DNA of 64,000 nucleotides from Lactuca virosa (taxonomy: Eukaryota > Streptophyta > Magnoliopsida > Asterales > Asteraceae), in the NCBI GenBank assembly GCA_928212115.1, contig CAKMRJ010003334.1, positions 342,201,721-342,265,720 of the forward strand, written 5' to 3'. The translations under genes were made by a program, and so were the position numbers. The notes under the pieces were generated by a model. That model did no database searches and was not told where the DNA came from. It was given only the letters and a program-made list of their open reading frames with translations. Of the stretch, positions 55,892 through 64,000 are shown piece by piece (position 1 is the first letter of the stretch; every line of letters starts with the position of its first letter).

Positions 55892-57853
55892 CTATTTGAA
55901 GCCATATTTTTTCATGGCTAAAGTAAACCTGCCAAACCAGGCACGAGGAGACTGTTTTAATCCATATAAGGATTTCTTCAAGCGACACACTTCTTTAGAG
56001 TCTCCCATGAATCCGGGAGGGGCTTCCATATAGACTTCTTCTTTAAGTTCTCCATGTAAGAAGGCATTTTTTACATCAAATTGAAGGAGAGGCCAACCTT
56101 TATTTGCAGCTATAGAGAATAGGACCCTGATTGTGTCGATTTTGGCCACGGGAGAAAATGTCTCGGAATAGTCAATTCCGTAAGTTTGAGTGTATCCCTT
56201 TGCTACAAGTCGGGCTTTGTATCTTTCAATGGTTCCATCCGGCTTATACTTTATAGTGAAGACCCAACGACATCCTACTGGTTTTTTTCCAGGAGGAAGG
56301 GTACATTTTTCCCACGTGTCATTTTTATTCAGTGCATCCATTTCAATTTTCATTGCCTTTCTCCAGTCCTTAGACTCAAGAGCTTGTTCAACTGTAGTTG
56401 GAATTTCTTCATAGCATATAGATGTGGCAAAATCCCAGGCTTCTTGTGATAAATTTCCGGCTACCACGTTTGCTATAGGGTATCGAGAACTTCGAGCTTC
56501 CTTCTCGGGAGAGTATATTTTTGGAGGAACTCCTCTGTTGGATCTTGGGGGTAGAACATATCTGGCTTGTTCAACCTGTGATGACTCGTGTTCTGTCGTA
56601 TGGTCAGGAGTTTCTACATGCTCATGAGTTTCACAGTTAGTAGATGACTCAGAGACAATGGGAGAATCAACATGCTCTTGAGTTTGAGAATTACTTACCT
56701 CTGACGCCAGGTTGGGAGGATCATTGGTAGTGGTACTATCTTCTGGACTCGTGGATTGTGACATAGTTTGGGTTCCGTGATTAATTTCTACTGATGTTGG
56801 CATCCATTTTATCCAACCCAATGTGTCATCATACTCCTTTTCCCCATGACCAGTATGTTGGGTATTGTAGAAATATTCGGTTTCGAGAAAGTCACAATTC
56901 ATCGTGGTGTACATATGACGTTTGTTCGGACTGTAACATCGATAACCTTGTTGATTGACTCCATAACCAACAAACACACATTTCTCAGCACATGCATCAA
57001 GTTTGGAATGTTCTGATTTTGGTATGTGAACAAACACAGAACAACCAAAGACACGAGGTTCAAGGGTAAGGGTAGATGGAGGTTTGTGAAATTTAGACAT
57101 GGCTTGAATTGGGGTTTTTAAGTCAAGAGCTCTTGTTGGAAGACGGTTCACAAGATAGGTTGTTGTGGCAAGAGCTTCGGGCCAAAAAGATTTCGGAACT
57201 TGGGATTCAATCATGAGCGCACGGGTTATTTCTAAGAGGAAGCGGTTTTTTCTTTCAGATACCCCATTTTGTTCGGGGGTGTGAGCGCATGAGGTTTGAT
57301 GAATTATTCCCTTCTCTTGACAAAACTGTTTCATGGAAGTATTAACAAACTCCCCCCCATTATCGGACCTAAGAATTTGTATATCACTTTTAAATTGGGT
57401 TTTAACCATGGCACAAAAACTTTTGAATTTTGAAAAAACTTCGGATTTATTTTTCAAGAGGTAAATCCAAGTCATGCGGGTGCAATCATCAATGAATGCA
57501 ACGAAATAACGGAAATTTTTTCCCCCCTCAACTTTTGCTGGCCCCCACACATCCGAATGAATCAACAAAAAAGGAAAATCAACCTTAGTATCATTTGATT
57601 TGTAAGTGTGTCTATGACTCTTAGCCAAAAAACATGTCTCACAATTTAAGACTTTATTTGTTGGGAATCATTCAGGAAATAAATGATGCAAGTATCCACT
57701 GGATGAGTGTCCCAATCTTCGGTGCCATAACCAAGCCTCCCTATCTATAGATCCATGAGCTAGCATTATAGTACCTTGTCGAGTCACTTCATCCACATAG
57801 TATAGTCCTTGTTGCTCAGTACCACGCCCAATGATCTTCCCCGTCCTGATGTC
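55892..57853 (-). pseudogene. pol: Element I integrase and reverse transcriptase start
   Basis: The pre-integrase zinc domain (WLWHRRLGHSSSGYLHHLF, CETCFLAKSH) is cut by a TGA near 57670. The open part 57628-55892 (578 residues) holds integrase with all three acidic residues: IHSDVWGP, RSDNGGEFVN and TPEQNGVSERKNR. A serine/threonine-rich linker follows, then the start of reverse transcriptase (GCRWVFTIKYKPDGTIERYKARL cut at 20 residues here, FDVKNAFLHGELKEEVYM, SLYGLKQSPRAWF). Confidence 0.9.
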
Positions 57854-59214
57854 CTATAAGATACAGAAGGTTGGATGCATTAGAACAACACAATTTAATT
57901 CTTTGGTAACATGACTGATCGATAGCAATTTATGAGATAAGGATGGAACATAGAGACAATTTTTTAATTTCATGTTTGGTGAAATTTGAATGGTCCCTCC
58001 TCCTTTGACTTGGAGAACTTCTCCATTTGCAGTATGAATTCTTGATTTTTGTGGTTTTGACATTGAGCACATGTTAGAAATTTCAAAAGTCATTGTATCA
58101 GTAGCACCACAATCAAATATCCATGAGTCTTTATTATTTTTTTTATTTTTTGTTGCCATGTTAACTTCCCCAACGTTAAAAGAATTTGTTGACCTGACTG
58201 TCATATTGGAACTATAGGGCTGTGAATGAAAATGTTGAGAGAGTGAAGGGTTTGAGGTGTAATTCTCAAACCCTATACCTGCGATGCCCCCTGGTTCTTC
58301 TTCTTTAATTGCCGCAAAACAACAATTCCCGCCATGGTTTCCTTTTTTGGTGCTCTCTTGATTTCCGGCGGGTTTTGAGTGGTCACCGCTGCTGGTGGTC
58401 CCTTGATTGCCCATGGCGACTGCGGCTTTGCCATCTCTCCCTTTTTTGTGTCTGTCGGGCCACCATTCCGGGTATCCCATGAGTTAAAACACTGTTCTTT
58501 CGTATGCTTGGTCATGCCACAATGCTCGCATTTCAATCTACTTTTATCAACCCGGGATGATGACGGATTGGATTTCTGGTCTGACCGGCGACCTTTGGAA
58601 ACGAGCCCTAACCCATCGGAATAACCTGTTGAGTTCAGACCCGACGCCACCCCTTGTTGTATGTTCCCGAAAATACTTTGATGTGCTGTTTCTTTTCGGA
58701 CAGCAGCATAGGCGGCTTCAGCAGACGGCAAGGGGTCCCACCGGAGGATCTCTCTTTTAGGGGAATCATACTTTCGATCAAGGGCATTGAGAAATTGAAA
58801 CAATTTGTTTTCTGACCTGACTTTGTTGTAAGTGGAAATGTCGGTAGAACACGTCATTGGGTTTGGATCTCGCCGTTCAATTTCTCCCCAGATACCCTGC
58901 ATCACGATCCAAAATTCTTCTAACGGTACACCATTTTGCTTGAACTCGTTTGCTTTAACGTGGAGATCAAAAGTCTGAAGTTTGTCCTTGCCGTTGCTAT
59001 ACGTAACCGTAAGAGCATCCCATAGCGTTTTCGCTGTCGGGAACTCTGTTAAGTTACTAGCAAGGACCGACTCGATATTTTGGATGAGCCATGAAAAAAC
59101 GATCAAATCATCTTGTTCTTACTGATCATCACTGGGTTCTGGCGGGTTTTGGGTGAGATGGTTTAAAAGAGTTTTCGATTTCCCCCTATGGCGACTCGTA
59201 TCATCCGAGCCCAT
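57854..59214 (-). pseudogene. gag: Element I gag and protease
   Basis: ATG 59214 begins MGSDDTSRHRGKSKTLLNHL. A TAA lies near 59124. The open part 59106-58480 is copia gag: LIQNIESVLASNLTEFPTAK, LWDALTVTYSNG, FLNALDRKYDSPKREIL. The zinc knuckle CEHCGMTKHTKEQC is at about 58520. A one-base deletion in an A run near 58487 shifts the frame; the correct frame continues 58480-57854 with GYPEWWPDRHKKG. The protease has WIFDCGATDTMTF (DCGATD where DSGATD is usual) and ends at a TAG (57854-57856). Confidence 0.88.
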
Positions 59215-59689
59215 AGAGGGTAGTTTTGGCTAGTAAGATTGAGGCTAATTTTTAGGCTATCAGAGGGATTTGGTTTTGGGTTCTGGGTTTGAATTTAAAC
59301 TCCATTTTTGAGGAGATTGGCTATTTGGATGGCTAGGTTATTGTTATCTTCTTCTGACATTGCTTCTGGTTCTGGTAGATGATGAGCACAAATGGTTTTT
59401 GGATCATAAACACCGCTCTAATACCATGTTAACCATGATGATCAGAGGAATGGAAGAGAAAGTAGAATAACTTTTATATTTCTTATATGTATGAATAAGC
59501 CCACGTACTGAATATATAGTCTATACAAAAAACTAAATAAGGAAAATACAATAAATTGCATTGAAAAGAATGGCTGGCAATTAGCTAGGACTAGAAGTAA
59601 GGCTTGAAAGATGTTGGTCTTGATTTCAAAGGTCAATGCTCTATTTTGGGAGATGATAGAGTATTTTAATCAAATATTTCAACATCCAT

Positions 59690-60287
59690 AACACCACTTG
59701 TCCCTTCTGGGTAGACAAGATAATTCGCAACATCCAAATGTGCCATTTTTTGGTTGATATTCGAGAAAATCATTTTGAATAAATTTGTTTCGATATCTTT
59801 CTTTTCTTTAGTTTTAGAGAAGCTTGATAAAGATCAACAAAATGCTTTGGAGAGCGGCATGTACAAGACCAACGACTGGTCATTCCACATCGGTGACAAA
59901 TATTTTTAACTTTCTTTTTTCCTTGACAACTTTTATCTAGGATGTGAGTTTTTGTTATTTTCCAACTTCTGGTGGTTACTTATAATCATGTTATTTTTAT
60001 GATAATTATGACAACCTCCATGACCTCGGTTATACCCATGACTATTATGATTATATGATGTTGCATTCACTATAGGGAATGGCCTAGAACCGATCGAGAC
60101 TGATTGGTGATTTTTCATTAATAACTCATTGTTTTGTTTAGCCACAAGAAGGCATGAGATTAATTCATATTTATTTTAAACCTTTCTCATGATATTGCTA
60201 CTGTAGGAGCATGTTAGTAGCATGAAAAGTCGAGAAAGTTTTCTCTAGCATGGTCTTCAATAATGAAAATAGTAATCAAAATAAAGA
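59690..60287 (-). pseudogene. gag: Element J gag C-terminus with degenerate zinc knuckle
   Basis: Read from about 60145 downward: MAKQNNELLMKNHQSVSIGSR, an asparagine/histidine-rich stretch, then CHRCGMTSRWSCTC and SPKHFVDLYQASLK. The knuckle has lost its histidine to arginine. Element I separates this from the rest of J's pol. Confidence 0.65.
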
Positions 60288-60295
60288 CTTGTATG

Positions 60296-61636
60296 CAGAG
60301 CCGACCCATGGGGAGTTCAACAAGTGCCCATGAACAGGGCCCACTAAATGATAGGGCCCACAATTTTTTAGTGTGTATAGCCTATCGTCAGTTTTAGCCC
60401 AAATCAAATTAGGTTTTACAATCACTAATAGCAGGGAGTGAGCGGGAAATCTGAAACTTGGGAAAAGAAAAAAAAACTCTTCGATTTCTTGTTTGCTGAT
60501 TACGCTTACGCATGGGGAACAAGTTAATGATGTCTAGTGAATCGTCTCCAATCAACGGGCTTATTGTTTGTTTAGTATTAGACGATTTCATAGGCAAATA
60601 AGTTGCTTTCGGTTCTTACAATCCTACCAATTTCTTATTTCTTCCTGAAAATCAGTTTTGATTGTTGTATGTTTATAATCTCTCGGAAAAAAACTGAATC
60701 TTATAATCGTTCTAGTTTCTTCTCGAAAATCAAAATTTAGAAGCTCCAAAATTAATCCTGCTTGAGGATTCGAAATCAGAAGGTAAGGAATTTCTGATTT
60801 TTTTGTTTTTTCTGGTTCGTTTTTTATACATGTTCGATTTTTTAACTTTAAATTTGGTTTGTTTTTAAAGGTACAAGCAAATCAATTTCGAAAATCAGTT
60901 TCGAAAATCATAAGGAAAAGGAAATTAATTTCAGATTTTTGAAGGTACAATTATACAAGCAAATTAAAATCTGTTATTTTTCCTTTTAAGTTCGTTTTTT
61001 AATGTTATTTTTGATAAGTTTCTGATTTAGAAGAAGTAAATCAGTGTTTTTTCTTTATGATTCGCATCTTCTTGAATCTAGATGCATCGAACCAATGATC
61101 CTTTGACTGTCAATCAACTATTGGGGTTTACAAAATTTTGATTTTAGATTTTTTTGAAGTGTATTTCTGATTTCTGATTATTTTATTAGAAGCAAATCAG
61201 AGTTTTTTCCTGATAGTGTAACTTCTTGATTTTATTTCTGGATTTTTACAGTTTTATTACAAGAAAATAAAAGATTATTTTTTCCAGAATTGAATCAGGA
61301 ACCAAAAAGCTACTTACAGATTTGCATATTGAAGTTCTACCTATGATCTATATCGACTCAAGAACGAATTATGGATTGGTTTTGATGAAGATTGAGAGAA
61401 AGCTATTGAAAAGTTTATTTAAAGAATTATTAGAATGAATATTACAAGGGTAATTATTTTTAAGTGGAAGAAAATATCTTTTTTGTATATTATTTGAATG
61501 AACTTGTATTGTATCCATTTTGCAATTGAATACAAAAAATTTATAATTTTTTTGCTTAAATTTTAGGTCATTCATGTTTTGGGGCCTATTTTTTGTTAAA
61601 TTGCACAGGGCCTCCTTAATCTCGCGGCCGGCCCTG
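60296..61636. mobile_element. 1.34-kb non-autonomous hAT element in J
   Basis: The 8-bp target duplication CTTGTATG lies at 60288-60295 and 61637-61644. Terminal repeats CAGAGCCGACC (left) and, read inward from the right, CAGGGCCGGCC agree at 9 of 11 positions. The interior is AT-rich with short internal repeats (TTTCGAAAATCA near 60885-60915) and has no transposase frame. Confidence 0.9.
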
Positions 61637-61644
61637 CTTGTATG

Positions 61645-61780
61645 TTAAGGAAGTGTTAGTTAAGAAATTCCATAAAATAAGTTGTAAGCATTATACATGT
61701 AAACTTATAAAAAATACATACCTGAAAATGACAAGAACAATATGGAGTTAGAGCTCTATGGTAGAGTTGTGCTGATAACG
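61645..61780 (-). other. Element J leader and primer-binding site
   Basis: On the minus strand CGTTATCAGCACAACTC follows the LTR. This is a half-tRNA type primer-binding site seen in some plant copia elements. Confidence 0.6.
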
Positions 61781-62066
61781 TGTTATGAAATATGATCAAA
61801 TAACGAGATAAATTATAAAATAAGAAAGATATGAGAGTGGAGAGAACTTTTATTTCAATACTTGTGATGAAATCATCAACTTTCTGATACATATGACTCA
61901 CTATTTATACAACTAAAATAAGATGAAAGATGAATGCACATTATGATGGTGCATTATTACACTCATAAACATATTGAAATGGTTGTTACTAATGCTAAAC
62001 AATGATAGAGAGTTATGAGACAAATGAGAAATCCAATGGTCATTCACAAACTAATATTTCATAACA
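61781..62066 (-). repeat. Element J 5' LTR, 286 bp
   Basis: This LTR pairs with 50258-50545. Its ends are TGTTATGAAATAT and CATAACA. Confidence 0.87.
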
Positions 62067-62762
62067 TTGATTATTTGTTTTTTAAAAAGCAATTGCGGAG
62101 TAAGTAGAAAAAAAGTGTTTGTATAATCAATAAGCAATTATAAAAACTATTTTTCACAATTTCTAAATAAGACATTTTTGAAAAGTTAAATTTTTTGAAC
62201 TTATTTACTTATAACTTAAAACATTTTGTATGGAAGAAACCTAGAAAAACAAATAACCAATCCAAACATTTTTTTAATTTATAATCTTTTTAACCATATA
62301 AACAAATAAATAATCCAAAAAATTGTTTTAAAAAGAATTTTTATACTTATCAAATATCTTTTGAATATTTTTTATTGTTTAAAAAAATTAAAAGTACAAA
62401 AGTCATTATTTTTTTTATGTATGGAAAGATAGAAATAAAAATAATGCCCAAAAACCCTCTTAAAAAGATTCTGTTACAAGTGGTGGACTGTTCCTACTTG
62501 TAATAAATATTTTTTATGAAAAAAAATATTTTTAGTTAAATAAACAAATCCCAAACATTAAACTCGCAAGATCCACCGAACCAGATCGATAGCAATATCC
62601 AAGTTACTGAGGTTGAAACTTGAAAGCCATAGAATCCAACAATCAAAAGAGAAAGTGAAAGAACACTCGGCCTAAATTACTAATGTTGCCGTTTATGTTG
62701 GAAGTTGTTGGTTATATGACTCGGGAATTTTTTTAGGTAAGGAAGAACCCTAGAAAGAGAAA
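62067..62762 (+). other. Upstream region of the J-domain gene
   Basis: The left part (62067-62540) is AT-rich with nothing recognisable. From about 62560 the base composition becomes more balanced, consistent with promoter and 5' UTR. No clear TATA box was assigned. The UTR near the start reads GGAAGAACCCTAGAAAGAGAAA before ATG. Confidence 0.45.
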
Positions 62763-63948
62763 ATGCTTGGCGAGGAAGCCAGGGTGTTGCTAGGCTTTCT
62801 ACCCAATTCCACACCTTCATCGTCACAGGTACTAATTTGCCAACACCAACAGCCTAACAGGCTCATCTTATCAAACGATTCACCTTTTAATGTCATTTTA
62901 GGTCAAAGCAGCTTACAAGAAAAAGGCATGGGAAACTCATCCAGATCGTTTCCCCGTTTCCCAAAGATCTCTCGCTGAATCCAATTTCAAACAGGTATAT
63001 AACACCGCCACTATATTACTGCATTCAATCACTGCCTGCGGCTGACTTTTTTGATAAAAACTTTTGGCAGATTTCCGAAGCTTACACATGCTTACAGTCT
63101 GGTAAGTTGATTATCTTATCTCTGCATATATCCTTAGTCATTTTTACAGAAGTAGGTGACATGTACGTGATCGATCATTGCGGTACAGAGACATAGTAAC
63201 ATGGAGTCCCATCTTGATCCCAACCCTGGGATAAGAATTCACATGTGGATCGATAAAAAAAACGAACATGTTTATTTCATCTAATAGACTTGATACTGTT
63301 TGATAATCAATCATGTGGGTTGAAAACCCTCACATCGATGAGTTTGGTCAGTTTTCTCGCACATTGTGTGACTACATAGTTTATGAGGAAAATTGTTGTT
63401 GGGTTGAGTGGGAATTAGCCTTGTAGAAGCCAAATGAATGCATTCCTCTCTTGTGGTCTAGCTAGGATATCAAAACCCAAATGCATGTGAATACCTGACC
63501 TAGTGGTGGTGTTGTGTTAGTGCTCCAATCTATTCATTAACAAGTGCTGACTCTTGTGTTGGCCTTGGTTACAGGCATGAGAAGAGAAGTTTCAGCTGCA
63601 GGTAATTCTCACTTTTTGTTTTTTGAGTTAGCTTGTTATCTGATAATCCTTGGCATTAATGGGTGGTGAGAACCACAGGCACATATTCATGGGTGGTGAG
63701 AACCGGAGTCCCAAGGGCACATGGAGGAAGTAGAAACCATGCATTGATTGGAATCCCTTTCCTATTAATTGTTTTAGGAACAGTTACTCTTGGTGGATCC
63801 AGTGGCGCTAGGTCAGAATTACTCCTATACTATACCTTTCTCAATGTTTAAACTCATAAGTAAAAACCCATCTTTGCTTATCTTCTCTATCAGGGCTTAC
63901 CGAAGGCAGAAAGAGGCATACCCCTCACATAACCCTTTTCTTCCTTGA
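62763..63948 (+). CDS. Small J-domain protein with C-terminal membrane segment, six exons
   Basis: Exons by reading frame and GT-AG sites: 62763-62828, 62902-62994, 63071-63101, 63575-63601, 63679-63811 and 63894-63948 (405 nt, 134 residues plus stop TGA at 63946-63948). The N-terminus EEARVLLGFLPNS followed by VKAAYKKKAWETHPDRFP is a J domain, with HPD at residues 35-37 and a helix-III-like SNFKQISEAYTCLQSG. J domains stimulate Hsp70 ATPase. Residues about 94-112 (ALIGIPFLLIVLGTVTLGG) form one predicted membrane helix, with a short basic tail AYRRQKEAYPSHNPFLP. I infer a membrane-anchored co-chaperone; organelle and orthologue are not assigned. No stops or frameshifts were seen, unlike every element around it. 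The weakest junction is intron 5, which begins GTCAGA. Confidence 0.8.
63659..63704. repeat. 16-bp direct repeat across the intron 4 acceptor
   Basis: ATGGGTGGTGAGAACC occurs at about 63659-63674 (intron 4) and 63689-63704 (exon 5), 30 bp apart, either side of the splice acceptor at 63678. Confidence 0.75.
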
Positions 63949-64000
63949 CAGGCATCATATCTTATAATCCTGTACCTCACATTCATTTGGTCATAAATAA

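Larger units (their letters stand above)
54608..59684 (-). mobile_element. Element I: full-length Ty1/copia nested in J
   Basis: LTRs of 258 bp (54608-54865 and 59427-59684) differ at about three positions. The target duplication TCCAT occurs at 54603-54607 and 59685-59689. The primer-binding site (minus TGGTATTAGAGC) is next to the right LTR, and the polypurine tract (minus ACTTGAGGGGGAA) is next to the left. All copia domains are present in the usual order, gag-PR-IN-RT-RH. It is the youngest element in the window judged by LTR identity. Confidence 0.95.

Noticed and set aside
62080..62400. Possible MITE in the AT-rich flank right of J
   Set aside because: No terminal inverted repeat or target duplication could be defined.

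Overview
The window is repeat-rich plant nuclear DNA. It is almost entirely nested LTR retrotransposons, with one intact-looking intron-containing host gene at the far right (62763-63948). The LTR styles and element families recall lettuce and other Asteraceae; that is recollection, not proof. Nothing bacterial, organellar or CRISPR-like was seen.

Left block (1-14584). Element H (Ty3/gypsy, minus strand, 5' LTR 3486-6401) is inserted in the RNase H region of element G (Ty3/gypsy, minus strand, 5' LTR 9973-11707). G sits in an old degenerate copia element K (pol debris 11990-13000, LTR 13746-14584). H runs off the left edge; its reverse transcriptase is missing and its protease is broken.

Middle block (14585-48702). 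Copia element F (LTRs 14585-15373 and 47915-48702) is split. Its gag ends near 17195 and its pol resumes at 45323. Between them lies about 28 kb of gypsy DNA: a fragment of element D (integrase, chromodomain, 3' LTR), element A (LTRs 20168-22724 and 36685-39249), a complete but dead element B nested in A's leader (22959-32603, target duplication GTAAT), and element C (partial 5' LTR 39250-39637, 3' LTR 43174-45322). B, C, D and G look like chromodomain (Tekay/Del-like) gypsy elements. A and C share one gag deletion. H and C share a pol in which reverse transcriptase and RNase H have been replaced by a hairpin repeat.

Right block (48703-62066). Two LTR fragments are followed by copia element J (minus strand, LTRs 50258-50545 and 61781-62066). 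J is interrupted by a young copia element I (54608-59684, target duplication TCCAT) and by a non-autonomous hAT element (60296-61636, 8-bp target duplication). A second hAT MITE lies at 33627-33819.

The host gene encodes a predicted 134-residue J-domain co-chaperone with one C-terminal membrane segment, in six exons.

The observations I rate most interesting are these. (1) A dispersed hairpin element of about 150-180 bp (229 bp where a TA tract is included) is present in eight copies, with a conserved 20-base loop core and changing but still complementary stems. (2) A 65-bp GT-AG intron-like insert lies exactly at the gag/protease junction of G, and its removal would rejoin the frames. (3) Twin leader hairpins in F have identical loops containing the palindrome GGTTAACC but different, self-complementary stems. 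(4) Family-specific arrays of short spaced palindromes sit just upstream of the TATA box in several unrelated LTR families.
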